Assembly (NCBI RefSeq): GCF_000337555.1
Contig: NZ_AOIO01000017.1
Location: forward strand, 62,001-126,000
Source of the DNA: Natrialba asiatica DSM 12278
Lineage (GTDB): Archaea > Halobacteriota > Halobacteria > Halobacteriales > Natrialbaceae
Direction: 5' to 3'
DNA length: 64,000 bases
The first letter of the stretch is position 1. Each line of letters starts with the position of its first letter. The notes under the pieces were generated by a model. The model was not told the origin of the DNA. It ran no database searches and saw only the letters and a list, made by a program, of their open reading frames with translations. A program made the position numbers and the translations under genes. This document shows positions 51,484-60,819 of this stretch, piece by piece.

Positions 51484-52407
51484 ATGGTATCGCTCGCGGA
51501 GGTCGTTCTCGTCGCCGCCGTCGCGGGCGGACTCACCGGCGTCGGGGCGCTTCCGCTGTTGCTGACCGAGCGGGTGAGCCACCGGCTCTACGACGGCGCG
51601 CTGGGACTCGCCGCCGGGATCATGGTCGGCGCGGCCGTCTTCGCGCTCGTCCGCCCCGGCCTCGAACTCGGAACGCCGTTCGAGGTCGTCGCGGGGCTTC
51701 TCGCCGGCGGCGCGTTCCTGCTCGTCGGAAACGCCGTGCTTCCCCACCTCCATCTCCAATTTCGGGGCGAGGAACGCGTCGAGGGAACGTCGCTCGTCGA
51801 TCCGCCGCTCGCTTCCGGGACGACGGTGAACTCGCCGACGGCGGGCGAGAGCGAGGTCGGGAACGAGAGCGAGGTCGAAAACGGGAGCGGTAGTAAGAGC
51901 GACCGCGAGGCCGGAAGCGCCGACGCGGGCGACGACACCGACGCCGCGAGTTCCGAGGGGCTTCGCCGCGCGACCCTCGTCGGCGGAGCCGTGACGATCC
52001 ACAACGTCCCCGAAGGCCTCGCGGTCGGCATCGCGTTCGCGAGCGGCGAGTCCGCGATCGGCTTTGCAATCGCGACCGCCATCGCCGTCCAGAACGTTCC
52101 CGACGGGTTCGCGATGGCGGTTCCCGCAGTCCGAGCGGGCGTCTCTCGCGGCCGAACGATCCTCTATACGACGCTCTCCGGCGGAATCCCGGAACCGATC
52201 GCGGCGGCCGTCGGTTTCTCGCTCGTCACGGTCGTCTCCGGGCTCTTCCCGGTCGCCGCCGGCTTCGCCGCGGGCGCGATGATCGCCGTCGTCTTCCGCG
52301 AACTCGTGCCCTCGAGTCACGGCCACGGCTACGCCGACACCGCGACGGCGGCGTTCATCCTCGGCTTCGCGCTGATGTTGATCGTGGATACGGTACTCGC
52401 GGTCTGA
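51484..52407 (+). CDS. ZIP-family metal transporter
   Basis: 307 residues from the ATG at 51484. Eight membrane helices are predicted. An acidic Ser/Gly/Glu-rich cytosolic loop lies at about 105-155 between helices 3 and 4. The signature helices contain TIHNVPEGLAVGIAFASGE and AVQNVPDGFAMAVPAVRAG, the H-N-x-P-E-G and N-x-P-D-G metal pathway motifs. ZIP proteins import zinc, iron or manganese. The acidic loop lacks the His repeats of many ZIPs. Divergent from tenA, so no operon. Confidence 0.92.
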   Translation: MVSLAEVVLVAAVAGGLTGVGALPLLLTERVSHRLYDGALGLAAGIMVGAAVFALVRPGLELGTPFEVVAGLLAGGAFLLVGNAVLPHLHLQFRGEERVEGTSLVDPPLASGTTVNSPTAGESEVGNESEVENGSGSKSDREAGSADAGDDTDAASSEGLRRATLVGGAVTIHNVPEGLAVGIAFASGESAIGFAIATAIAVQNVPDGFAMAVPAVRAGVSRGRTILYTTLSGGIPEPIAAAVGFSLVTVVSGLFPVAAGFAAGAMIAVVFRELVPSSHGHGYADTATAAFILGFALMLIVDTVLAV

Positions 52408-52661
52408 GCGTGGTCTAAGCGCGGTCTGAGAGCGCAGAGTCGGCGCAACCGTCCCCCGTAGTCGTATTCTGGCCGGGCGTTGATCCGGATCGCCTCCCAA
52501 CCGTTGGGACGTCACCGACCACGACATCGAATTACCACACGAAAGACGACTTCGACGACGAACTCGGGTTCTGACGCTCTTTCGAACTTCGAACCCTCGC
52601 GGTCATCACTCCTCTTTCCGCCACCGGTGACCTTTTCTCGCTAATCGGCCAACGCTTCGCC

Positions 52662-53456
52662 ATGACGTTCGTCTCGAACCTCCGAAATCGCGAGCGACTC
52701 GTCGGCACCTGGGTCGCACTGAGCGATCCGGCGATCGGCGAGATCAGCGCCCACCTCGAGTTCGACGCCGTCGTCATCGACGGCGAGCACTCGACGAACT
52801 CGATCGAGACGCTCACGGAGATCGCACGTGCAGTTGACGCGGCAGACGCCGCCGGGGCCGACGAATCCGATACCGGAACCGTCGTCCGACTCTCGGCGAA
52901 CGATTCGACGGAGATCAAGCGCGTCCTCGACGCGGGCGTCGACGGCGTGATGGCACCGATGATCGACACGCCCGAGGACGCGCGGGCGCTCGTCGAGGCG
53001 ACCCGCTACCCGCCCGACGGCGTCCGCGGCGTCGGCTTCGGCCGCGCCAACGAGTTCGGCCTGGCGTTTCCCGAGTACGTCGACCGGGCGAACGATGAAC
53101 TCGTCACGATCGCCCAGATCGAGACCGAATCCGGCCTCGAAAACGTCGAGGAGATCGTCGCCGTCGACGGCCTCGACGGGCTGTTCGTCGGCCCGGCGGA
53201 TCTCTCTGCTGCGCTCGGGCGCTTCGGCGAGACCGAGAGCGACGAGTTCCTCGCGGCCGTCGATCGGATCCTCGAAGCGGGCCACGCAGTCGACAAGCCG
53301 GTCGCGACGCTGGCGTTCGAGGACGAGGAGATCGAACGGTGGGTCGATCGCGGCTTCGACTTCGTCTTGGCCGGCGTCGACATCGATTACGTGAAATCGG
53401 GTGGGCGGCGGGCGAAGGCGGCGTTCGACGACGCGATAGCGGAGCGAGACGGGTGA
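52662..53456 (+). CDS. HpcH/HpaI-family aldolase/citrate lyase
   Basis: 264 residues, TIM-barrel class II aldolase. FDAVVIDGEHSTNSIETLTE is the N-terminal signature. VVRLSANDSTEIKRVLDAGV, GVMAPMIDTPEDA, then IAQIETESGLENVEEI and LDGLFVGPADLSAALG carry the metal-binding Glu and Asp residues. Family members reversibly cleave 2-keto-3-deoxy sugar acids, 4-hydroxy-2-oxoacids or related compounds, giving pyruvate. It stands alone, some 33 kb from the sugar-acid block. A relation to it is only a possibility. Confidence 0.92.
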   Translation: MTFVSNLRNRERLVGTWVALSDPAIGEISAHLEFDAVVIDGEHSTNSIETLTEIARAVDAADAAGADESDTGTVVRLSANDSTEIKRVLDAGVDGVMAPMIDTPEDARALVEATRYPPDGVRGVGFGRANEFGLAFPEYVDRANDELVTIAQIETESGLENVEEIVAVDGLDGLFVGPADLSAALGRFGETESDEFLAAVDRILEAGHAVDKPVATLAFEDEEIERWVDRGFDFVLAGVDIDYVKSGGRRAKAAFDDAIAERDG

Positions 53457-53880
53457 TCTGTACGTCTCGGGTGTGCTAGCACCTGGAGCATTTCGCGTAT
53501 GCTCGTTGCGGCTTTCGTTCTATTCGTTGATATGTATTGGCTTATAGCTACTGCTGATTGGCCAAGTAGGAGGGGGTGTGCTGGTATTCTCGCGGATATT
53601 GAATCCACTCGGTGCGAGGAATAGATCAGCCACGTCCGGTAGCTGGTAGCACGGTTTCGTTATTCAGGATAGTCGGAACCGTCCGTGAAGATCCACGTTC
53701 AGTATCGGTCAAAGGTGATGAATTGAGGAGTCAATGCACCGATAGCTGTCGAGGATAGCATGCTGAAGACAGGGGGCGTATGCGGTACGGCGACTAACTT
53801 TATTTCGGCCCGTCAACGCTGAACTACCCGAAAGAGAAGGTGCTTACTGCGCACATTCAATATCGACATCTTGGAGTTTT
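53457..53880. other. AT-richer gap, no convincing gene
   Basis: 424 bases between a plus-strand and a minus-strand gene, both ending here. A 41-codon plus-strand frame at 53499-53624 begins with a hydrophobic stretch (MLVAAFVLFVDMYWLIATAD), but lacks a promoter and good codon bias, so it is not called. No repeat or element was recognised. Confidence 0.4.
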
Positions 53881-54699
53881 CTACTTTAATAGAGTCTGAC
53901 GGATGCGTTCTACTATTGTTTCCTCATCAGCTATTTCGACTGGTTCTTTCCCGCCGTCCCTCATCGTTTCTCTCGTGTCCTCATCATCGTCTTCTCCTTC
54001 TCCGAACATTTCGTCAGCCTCCTCACCGCCTTCTTCGACCATGTCACCAGTCTCCTCACTGCCTTCTCCAAACATCTCGTCGGTCTCCTCACTGCCTTCT
54101 CCGAACATTTCGTCGGTCTCCTCACCGCCTTCTTCCATCATCTCGCCAGTCCCCTCACTGCCTTCTTCGACCATTTCGCTCGCCTCTTCACCTCTTTCTT
54201 CGACCATCTCAGCTGTCTCCCCACCACCCTTTTCGATCATCTCGCCCGCCTCTTCGCCACTTTCTTCGACCATCTCACCGATCTGTTTACTTCCCTCTTC
54301 GATCTGATCGCCGAGTCCCTCGCTGGTCTCTCTAATTCGATTGGCGACGTTCTCCGTCGTCTCCTCCGTCTTTTCTGCTACTTTTTGACCACCCTTCTGG
54401 ACTTGATCAGCCGCGCCGTGGGTCATTCCCCACGTACGGCTTTTGACCGTGTCAGTGACTCTACGACCCTGCTTTGAGGAACCATCGCCTTCGGAACTGA
54501 CTTTTTCGCTTATTGAACCAAACCAATCTCGGAGCACGTAACCAAGGCCGATGAGGGTGATTACATCAATTAGCCGGGGGTGAGACCTCCCCTCTTCAGT
54601 AGTCATTCTCTCCTCATCGCTCGTCGTTCTTCTTCCGTGTCTGGTCGTCTCGTATCCGGTCGTCTCGTCTCCGGTCGTTATGTCTGGCTTATTTGACAT
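53881..54699 (-). CDS. Acidic repeat protein: ten 11-residue repeats, LEA-like
   Basis: 272 residues, about a third glutamate or aspartate. Residues 1-40 are polar and disordered (GDETTGYETTRHGRR). A hydrophobic stretch of 43-61 (LIDVITLIGLGYVLRDWFG) is a membrane anchor, followed by a linker. Residues 131-240 are ten tandem hendecads, consensus E-M-V/F-E-E-G-S/G-E-E-T-x, for example EMVEERGEEAS, EMMEEGGEETD, EMFGEGSEETD. Eleven-residue repeats favour amphipathic helices and occur in LEA-type stress proteins. A short charged C-terminus (IVERIRQTLLK) ends it. A GTTTACTG box lies 26-33 bases upstream. Function unknown; hydration or desiccation protection is conceivable. Confidence 0.85.
   Translation of the reverse strand: MSNKPDITTGDETTGYETTRHGRRTTSDEERMTTEEGRSHPRLIDVITLIGLGYVLRDWFGSISEKVSSEGDGSSKQGRRVTDTVKSRTWGMTHGAADQVQKGGQKVAEKTEETTENVANRIRETSEGLGDQIEEGSKQIGEMVEESGEEAGEMIEKGGGETAEMVEERGEEASEMVEEGSEGTGEMMEEGGEETDEMFGEGSEETDEMFGEGSEETGDMVEEGGEEADEMFGEGEDDDEDTRETMRDGGKEPVEIADEETIVERIRQTLLK
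53980..54309 (-). repeat. 33-base tandem repeat array, ten copies
   Basis: DNA encoding the ten hendecads of the 53881-54699 gene. Unit length is 33 bases with degenerate copies; two adjacent units (residues 197-218) are almost identical, so copy number may vary between strains. Confidence 0.8.
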
Positions 54700-55016
54700 C
54701 GATTAATAGTCTGGTTTCTGCAGACAGTAAACTTCGGCCGGCACCGGCAAGTCAAAAAAATGACGGCTGAATTGCTATTCTCCAAACAGTATGTAGCGGA
54801 TAACAGAAGGTATGAAGCGCATACCAGAGATAGAAACACGCAGGTTTACTTGGTAGAAGACTGCCCGGTCTGAACACCACACAATTCTGAGAGGGTTTTT
54901 CGGTGGTCACTAAGCACCGTAGGTACCGGATCAAGGAGCGCAGTTTCAGCACTCTGGCCGAGAGTTGAAACTGCAGTACCAACGACTGCGCCGAGAACGA
55001 ATCGCAGCGTCGACTG
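54700..55016. other. Intergenic region with hairpin, no clear gene
   Basis: 317 bases between two minus-strand genes. It carries the TATA-like box of the repeat protein, a strong hairpin at 54940-54974, and a 37-codon plus-strand frame at 54760-54873 (from MTAELLFSKQ) that reads coding-like but is too short to call. Confidence 0.4.
54940..54974 (-). terminator. Long two-part hairpin downstream of Elp3
   Basis: GCAGTTTCA (54940-54948) pairs with TGAAACTGC (54966-54974), and inside it ACTCT (54951-54955) pairs with AGAGT (54961-54965): 14 paired bases with a 2-base bulge. It begins about 42 bases past the Elp3 stop, with no U-tract, so it is a 3'-end structure or terminator. Confidence 0.5.
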
Positions 55017-56684
55017 TCACAGCCGCTTGCTCACGTACGGCCCGTCCTGATGGTAGCCGAGTTTGTTCCGGTAGTACTCCCGCGCGCCGATACCAGAGAT
55101 GACGCTGACCTTGTCGTAACCGGCGTCAGCCGCGAGTTCTTCCGCGCGGTTCATCAGACGGCGACCGTAGCCCTGGTGTTGGTGCTGGCCCGATTCGCTC
55201 TCTTTCCCCATCGTAACTTCGGAGCCGTAGACGTGGAGTTCGCGAATGAGGGCGGCGTTTTCGAGTTCCGGCCGAACGGGAGCGTTCGGGAACCGGAGCC
55301 GACAGAAGCCGATCAACAGATCCTGGTCGAAGTCCTCGAACGAGATGAAGTGCTCCGTGCCGCCGCAGGCGTCGTAGGTCATGACATCGAGGTCGACCTC
55401 GTTCGGTTCGGCGTCGTTCATGCCGACCTCCCGACAGCGGATGCACTCGCAGTTCCAGTCGTGGTCGTCCATTCGCTTTCGGGCTAACTGGCGGAGGTTC
55501 GACTTCCAGACCCCGGCGTCGATGTAGTCCGCCGGGATATCCCGCTGGACGCGCTGGAGTCGCGTGTAGCGCGGGATCATGTCCTTGATCTCGGCGACCA
55601 GTTCGGCGGCCTCGTCGTTGTCGAGCGGTTCGTACTCGCCCTCGTGCCACCAGTCGTAGGTCGCCGTGCCGCGGACGATCAGCGTCGGGTAGATCTTCAG
55701 GTAGTCGGGCTTCCACTGTTCCTGTTCGAAGAGCCGGCGGAAGTCCTCCAGACACATCTCCTTGCTCATTCCCGGCTGGCCGGGCATCATGTGGAAGCCG
55801 ACCTTGAACGCCGAATCGCGCAGGCGCTGGTTGGCCTCGATCGAGGCCTGGACGCCGTGGCCGCGGTGCATCTCGCGGTTGATCCGCTCGTAGGTCGTCT
55901 GCACCCCGACCTCGACTTTCGTCCCGCCGAGATCGAGCATCCGGTCGATCTGTTCGGGATCGCACCAGTCGGGCTTGGTCTCGAACGTCGTCCCGATGTT
56001 CCGAACGTCTCCCGTCTCGTTCTCGGCGATCACGTCTTCCAAATAGTTGAACTCGTACTCGGCGGGGTCCTCGGCGAAGCTTTCGCCCTCCGCGGGTTCG
56101 GGCTCCTTGTCGACATCGTAGTCGTTCATCGCTTCCAGGGCGCGCTTGACGAACCACTCCTGGTAGTCGTGGCTCCGGGCGGTCATCGTCCCGCCCATCA
56201 GGATGAGTTCGACCTTGTCGATCGGGTGGCCGATCTCGCGGAGCTGTTCGAGGCGTAGCGTCACCTGGCCGTACGGATCGTAGTCGTTCTGGACGCCGCG
56301 GGCGGCGGCGGGTTCGTTGCCGGTGTAGCTCTGGGACGAAGAGAACTCCGAGTCGGGGCCGCCGGGACAGTAGAGACACTTCCCGTGCGGGCAGCGCTCG
56401 GGAGAGGTCATGATCGCGACCGGCGAGACGCCCGAGGCGGTACGGACTGGCTTGCGCTGGAGCACCGTTTCGAGGTCCTCGCGGTGTTCCTGTGGCGCGT
56501 AATCGAGGACCTCTGAATTCTTCGGGACCTTCGGTGCGGAGTGCTCCGAACAGGCCTCGAGTTTGGCCTTTTCGACCTCATCGCGTTCGATGTCGCCCGC
56601 GAGGATTCGCTCGACGAGCGTCTCACAGACCTGCTCGAACGCCTCGGTTTCAGTCGGCTCGGGGTCGGGCGTCTCGGTACTCAC
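55017..56684 (-). CDS. elp3: tRNA uridine(34) modification radical SAM/GNAT enzyme Elp3
   Basis: 555 residues, archaeal stand-alone Elp3. The radical SAM iron-sulfur motif CX4CX2C is at Cys98, Cys103 and Cys106 (RCPHGKCLYCPGG). VELILMGGTMTARSHDYQEW and LGGTKVEVGVQTTYERI follow. The C-terminal acetyltransferase domain contains GQHQHQGYGRRLMNRAEELA. It makes the 5-carboxymethyl group on wobble uridine. The start is GTG at 56684, since the upstream ATG frame stops after four codons and a CTTATT box lies about 26-32 bases upstream. Confidence 0.95.
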   Translation of the reverse strand: MSTETPDPEPTETEAFEQVCETLVERILAGDIERDEVEKAKLEACSEHSAPKVPKNSEVLDYAPQEHREDLETVLQRKPVRTASGVSPVAIMTSPERCPHGKCLYCPGGPDSEFSSSQSYTGNEPAAARGVQNDYDPYGQVTLRLEQLREIGHPIDKVELILMGGTMTARSHDYQEWFVKRALEAMNDYDVDKEPEPAEGESFAEDPAEYEFNYLEDVIAENETGDVRNIGTTFETKPDWCDPEQIDRMLDLGGTKVEVGVQTTYERINREMHRGHGVQASIEANQRLRDSAFKVGFHMMPGQPGMSKEMCLEDFRRLFEQEQWKPDYLKIYPTLIVRGTATYDWWHEGEYEPLDNDEAAELVAEIKDMIPRYTRLQRVQRDIPADYIDAGVWKSNLRQLARKRMDDHDWNCECIRCREVGMNDAEPNEVDLDVMTYDACGGTEHFISFEDFDQDLLIGFCRLRFPNAPVRPELENAALIRELHVYGSEVTMGKESESGQHQHQGYGRRLMNRAEELAADAGYDKVSVISGIGAREYYRNKLGYHQDGPYVSKRL

Positions 56685-56748
56685 TATCCAACGTTCATCG
56701 GGCGGCGCGAATAAGCGTGTCGGACTCGCTACCGCTCGCTCGCGGCCA

Positions 56749-56976
56749 TCACTCCGCGTTCGCCTGCGGTGGGAATTCCTCGTCCTCGTCGATTTCGACG
56801 AACGATGTTGCGCCGCACTGACAGCCGGTCCGCTGTCCGATCAGGAGAATCTTCCCGTCGGGCCACTTCTCGGCTGCGTAGGCCGTCCCACATTCCGAAC
56901 AGACGGCAGCAACCTTCTCTGTCTTCGATTCGTGGTCATCGACATTATCCGACGAGTTCGACGACTCCTTCGACAT
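56749..56976 (-). CDS. Small zinc-ribbon (rubredoxin-like) protein
   Basis: 75 residues. An N-terminal charged tail (SNSSDNVDDHESKTE) precedes a ribbon with Cys pairs AAVCSECGTAYA and GCQCGATSFVEID, separated by about 25 residues, as in small haloarchaeal rubredoxin-like proteins. Partner unknown. It lies 64 bases before Elp3 on the same strand, and may be co-transcribed. Confidence 0.7.
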   Translation of the reverse strand: MSKESSNSSDNVDDHESKTEKVAAVCSECGTAYAAEKWPDGKILLIGQRTGCQCGATSFVEIDEDEEFPPQANAE

Positions 56977-57045
56977 ACCGGTACTATCGGGTAGAACGTG
57001 GAAACGGATACTGCTTTGAGTTCGAGGGTGTTTATAAGATACCGC

Positions 57046-57726
57046 TCAATTCGACTCGTCCAGACCGCGTTTCGTCTGCTCAGTGGAGACGACCAGCGTG
57101 TTCTGTGTCAAGCTCTTGGTTGCTCGGCGCAGGCGCTGTGAAACGGCGTTCGTGGAGATATCGAGTTCGGTTGCGAGATCGCCGATCTGCGCGTCGCGCG
57201 GCACATTGAAGTAGCCCATTTCGAGACCCGTGACGAGAACGTCGCGTTGGGCGCTCGTCAGATCGTACTCGCGTTCTTTCGGTGCAGTCCCGTCGTAGAT
57301 TCGTTGCAGTTCGAACGAGTACTCCTTGTCCTGAAAGTACCGTTGGAACCCCTCGAGAGCCGTCTTATCGACGAATTTGAGTTTGAAGAACCAGCGTCCG
57401 TCCGCCGCGGTCGCCTCCTGCAGGATGCCGTGTTGATCGATAATCTCGTCGACCCGCTCCTGGACCGCCTCGTCCCAATGAACGTTGAAATAGCCGATGT
57501 CGTCCTCGCTATCCAGGAACTCGAAATCGATGACGCTCTGATCGGCCTCCAGTGCAGCCGTTATGGGATCGAGTTCGGCGTTCGTCAGCCACAGAAACGG
57601 CATCACCCATTCGCGGCTGTGGGTCGCGAGCCGTTCGACCTCGATCGTCACGTCGGGCACTCGGTCGAACGTTTCTCCGAGCGCGAACGCACCCGCTGGG
57701 ATCGTGAACTCGGCGATGACGCTCAT
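57046..57726 (-). CDS. Bacterio-opsin activator (Bat)-type HTH regulator
   Basis: 226 residues from the ATG at 57726. The N-terminal 155 residues are the haloarchaeal Bat-associated sensor-like domain (FTIPAGAFALGETFDRVPDV, EDDIGYFNVHWDEAVQERVD, RWFFKLKFVDKTALEGFQRY). The C-terminal HTH_10 domain reads YDLTSAQRDVLVTGLEMGYF then IGDLATELDISTNAVSQRLR. A CTTATC box is about 23-30 bases before the start. It is divergent from the Mrp operon by 193 bases and could regulate it, a hypothesis only. Confidence 0.88.
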   Translation of the reverse strand: MSVIAEFTIPAGAFALGETFDRVPDVTIEVERLATHSREWVMPFLWLTNAELDPITAALEADQSVIDFEFLDSEDDIGYFNVHWDEAVQERVDEIIDQHGILQEATAADGRWFFKLKFVDKTALEGFQRYFQDKEYSFELQRIYDGTAPKEREYDLTSAQRDVLVTGLEMGYFNVPRDAQIGDLATELDISTNAVSQRLRRATKSLTQNTLVVSTEQTKRGLDESN

Positions 57727-57919
57727 GGGAGAGCAAGCGGTCGGTGCGGGATAAGCCGCGGGGTTGATATGGCAATAGTTCTCCCAGCTATGGGACGCTC
57801 TGACCGGCTTGGGTCGATCCGACCCGGATCGTGTGCGAGGGCTCCCCTGGAGCCGATCGAAAACCGCGAATTCCGGGTGAATCGTTAAGTTGGCGCTGCT
57901 GGTAGTCAAAACAGACTGA

Positions 57920-60358
57920 ATGCCCCCGGAGCTGTCGGTCGTGCTCGCCGTAGTCACAGCGCCGTTTGCAGTTGCGGGTGTGACGCCACTGCTGATCCGA
58001 TCGCTCGGCGAGAAGACGGGCTACGCCGGGGCAGCGGTCGCCGCGTTCTGTTTCGCCCTCCTCGGAACGCAGTACGGCTCCGAGGGAACCGTCGAACTGG
58101 CCTGGATTCCGTCGCTCGAGGTCGCGCTCCGGTTTTACGTCGACGGCTGGGCGTTGTTGTTCGCACTCCTCGCGAGCGGCATCGGCGCGCTCGTATTTTT
58201 GTACTCGCCGGCGTACATGCACGGCGAGTCCGGACTCGCCAGATACTACGCTGCGCTGCTCGCGTTCATGGGCTCGATCATCGGTATCGCACTCGCCGCC
58301 GACCTCATCGCGATCTTCCTCTTCTGGGAGCTCACCAGCCTCTGTTCGTTCGTGCTGATCGGCTTTCACACCGAGGACGCATCCTCGCAGTACGCCGCCC
58401 GAATGGCGATGCTCGTGACGGTCGGCGGCGGACTGTTCGTGCTCGTCGGCTTTCTCCTGCTCGCGTTCGTCGCGGGCGACGTCGTCGGTCCCGGAACGTC
58501 CGCCTTCGACCTCGCCGCAATGCTCGACCGACCCGGCGAGATGCAGACCGCGCTGCGGGAGGCGGGCCTGTTCGTTCCGGTGCTGGGGCTGCTCGCAGTC
58601 GGCGCGGCAACCAAATCCGCACAGGTGCCGCTTCACTTCTGGCTCCCCAACGCGATGGCCGCGCCCACGCCCGTCTCGGCCTTTCTCCACTCCGCGACGA
58701 TGGTTAAAGTCGGCGTCTACTTCGTCGGCCGCATTCGCCCGCTGTTTGCGAGCCTCGAGTGGGTGGTGCTGTTCGCAACGCTCGGATTAGCAACGATGAC
58801 GATCTGTGCCCTTCTCGCCGTCGCCGCGACGGACATCAAAGAACTGCTCGCCTACTCGACGGCGAGTCACCTCGGACTCATGATCGCCGGCTTCGGGTTC
58901 ACCTCGATCCTCGGCGCGGAAACCGGCGTCTTCCACCTGTTCAACCACGCGCTCTTCAAGGCCTCCCTGTTCCTGATCGCCGGTATTATCGCTCACGAAA
59001 CGGGGACGCGGCGTCTCGATGAACTCGGCGGACTCCGACACGACCTTCCCGTGACGGCATTTTTCACCGCTATCGTCGCCCTCAGCATGGGCGGTATCCC
59101 GCCGTTCAGCGGCTTCTACTCGAAGGAACTCCTCTTCGAGGCGACCGTCGAAGCGAGTCACCACCACGACCTCGGTCCGCTCGACTGGCTCTACCCGGCC
59201 GTCGCCGTCTTCGGAAGCATCTTCACCGTCCTGTACTCGCTTCGCTTCCTTGCGCTCTTTTTCGGCCGCCAGCCCGACTCGCTCGACCGCGCTCATCGGC
59301 CACCGGTTATACTGCTCGTCTCGCCCGCCGTCCTGGCCGCACTGACGGCCGTCGTCAGCATCGATCCCGAACTCGCGGTTCGGGCGATCGTGCAGGCCGG
59401 CGTCGACGCGACCGCCGTCGACCCCGGGACCCACGAGATGCACGTCGGACTCCCGACGTCATACTCGCCCGCCGTCGGGATGAGCGCCGTCGCGATCGGC
59501 AGCGGAGTCCTTGCATACCCGTTCTACGACTCCATTCACCGCAGCATCCGGTCGATCCCTCGAACGATCCCGCCGATCGGCGCGAACTGGTGGTACGACG
59601 CGATCATCGAAAGTCTCGCCGACGACGGCGCGTGGCTCGCATCACGCGTTCACAACGGCCTGCTCCGGACGTACGCCACGTGGACGCTCACCGCTACCTG
59701 CGTCCTCGCACTCGCCGGCTTCGCCGCAACGGGTACCGCCGTCCCCACCGCGCTCGCCGGCATCGACGTTCCGATCCCGGTCGCACTCGTCCTCTCCCTT
59801 GCGATCGTCGCGGGCCTCGCGGTCGTCACCGCCGACTCGCACGTCGCCGGGATCCTCACGCTCTCGATCCTCGGATTCATGATCGCCATCTTCTACATCC
59901 TCGCCAGCGCGCCCGACCTCGCACTGACCCAACTCGTCGTCGAAACGCTCGTGCTGGTGATCTTCCTGCTCGTCGTCGAAGAGATCCCGGAGTACTACCA
60001 GGTCAGTCTCGGCAGGGTCGCTCGGGACGCCGTCCTCTCCGTCCTCGTCGGCGCAACCGCGTTCATCACCGTCCTCCTCACGACCGACGCCCGACCCGCC
60101 GGCGAGAGCGCAATCGCGCGCTACTACACCGAACACGCCGTTCCCGAGGGCGGCGGACAGAACATCGTCAACGTAATCTTGGTCGACTTTCGCAGCTTCG
60201 ACACGCTCGGTGAACTCGTCGTGATCGCCGTCGCCGCGATTTCGATCCTCACGCTCATTGTCATGCGCTCCCGCGGTGACGAGAGTTCAGTAGCGACCGA
60301 GGACGGGAGTGCGAACGAACCGCGCGAACGTCACGAGACTCGAGGTGAATCCGAATGA
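57920..60358 (+). CDS. mnhA: Mrp Na+/H+ antiporter subunit A
   Basis: 812 residues, polytopic. The first two-thirds resemble NuoL/MrpA: LIAIFLFWELTSLCSFVLIG, SAQ-like QVPLHFWLPNAMAAPTPVSA, KELLAYSTASHLGLMIAGFG and GGIPPFSGFYSKELLFEATV. The C-terminal third holds a DUF4040/MbhD-type domain (TLSILGFMIAIFYILASAPD, QLVVETLVLVIFLLVVEEIP). It begins an operon of seven overlapping genes (A-G) for a multisubunit cation/proton antiporter in the membrane, used for Na+ efflux and pH homeostasis in halophiles. A CGTTAAG box lies 29-35 bases before the start. Confidence 0.93.
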   Translation: MPPELSVVLAVVTAPFAVAGVTPLLIRSLGEKTGYAGAAVAAFCFALLGTQYGSEGTVELAWIPSLEVALRFYVDGWALLFALLASGIGALVFLYSPAYMHGESGLARYYAALLAFMGSIIGIALAADLIAIFLFWELTSLCSFVLIGFHTEDASSQYAARMAMLVTVGGGLFVLVGFLLLAFVAGDVVGPGTSAFDLAAMLDRPGEMQTALREAGLFVPVLGLLAVGAATKSAQVPLHFWLPNAMAAPTPVSAFLHSATMVKVGVYFVGRIRPLFASLEWVVLFATLGLATMTICALLAVAATDIKELLAYSTASHLGLMIAGFGFTSILGAETGVFHLFNHALFKASLFLIAGIIAHETGTRRLDELGGLRHDLPVTAFFTAIVALSMGGIPPFSGFYSKELLFEATVEASHHHDLGPLDWLYPAVAVFGSIFTVLYSLRFLALFFGRQPDSLDRAHRPPVILLVSPAVLAALTAVVSIDPELAVRAIVQAGVDATAVDPGTHEMHVGLPTSYSPAVGMSAVAIGSGVLAYPFYDSIHRSIRSIPRTIPPIGANWWYDAIIESLADDGAWLASRVHNGLLRTYATWTLTATCVLALAGFAATGTAVPTALAGIDVPIPVALVLSLAIVAGLAVVTADSHVAGILTLSILGFMIAIFYILASAPDLALTQLVVETLVLVIFLLVVEEIPEYYQVSLGRVARDAVLSVLVGATAFITVLLTTDARPAGESAIARYYTEHAVPEGGGQNIVNVILVDFRSFDTLGELVVIAVAAISILTLIVMRSRGDESSVATEDGSANEPRERHETRGESE

Positions 60359-60819
60359 CGACCGTCATCATGCGAACGACCGCTCGCATCGTCGTCCCAA
60401 TCGTTCTGATCGTCGCCATCTCGCTGCTCATCGAGGGACACAATCTCCCCGGCGGCGGCTTTATCGCCGGCGTCCTCACTTCGACTGCGTTCGTGATCGT
60501 CTACATCGCGTTCGGCCTCGATTTCTTAGAGCGGGGCGTACTCGGCCGCGATGTCGATCCCGGAAAGACGCCCTCGCGCGATCGCGTCGTCGTCGCCTAC
60601 CGCCGGCTGTTTACGGTCGGCCTCGCCATCGCCGTCGGCAGCGGGCTGGTCCCGCTTGCGCTTGCTCACCCCTTCCTGTCGCAGTCGTACGTCGTTCTCG
60701 AGGGCGTTCCGCTCTACCATCACCTCGAAATCGCAAGCGCGCTGGCGTTCGATCTGGGGGTCTACTGCGTCGTCGTCGGCGGCCTGCTAACGATTATTTC
60801 GGTGGTGGGTGCCGAATGA
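60355..60819 (+). CDS. mnhB: Mrp antiporter subunit B
   Basis: 154 residues with four helices. MnhB/MrpB pattern: RIVVPIVLIVAISLLIEGHN, then GGGFIAGVLTSTAFVIVYIA. Start overlaps the end of mnhA by four bases (ATGA), so translation is coupled. Part of the membrane antiporter complex. Confidence 0.92.
   Translation: MTTVIMRTTARIVVPIVLIVAISLLIEGHNLPGGGFIAGVLTSTAFVIVYIAFGLDFLERGVLGRDVDPGKTPSRDRVVVAYRRLFTVGLAIAVGSGLVPLALAHPFLSQSYVVLEGVPLYHHLEIASALAFDLGVYCVVVGGLLTIISVVGAE

Noticed and set aside
51331-52527. N-terminal extension of the thiaminase frame, suggesting a 618-residue fusion
   Set aside because: The extension runs antisense through the ZIP gene; TenA homology starts at 51330.
52427-52574. 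Coding-like 46-codon frame ending DDFDDELGF
   Set aside because: No start codon follows the upstream stop, and no homology is recognised.
53499-53624. 41-codon plus-strand ORF with a hydrophobic start
   Set aside because: Mixed codon bias, no promoter or ribosome site, arginine-rich second half.
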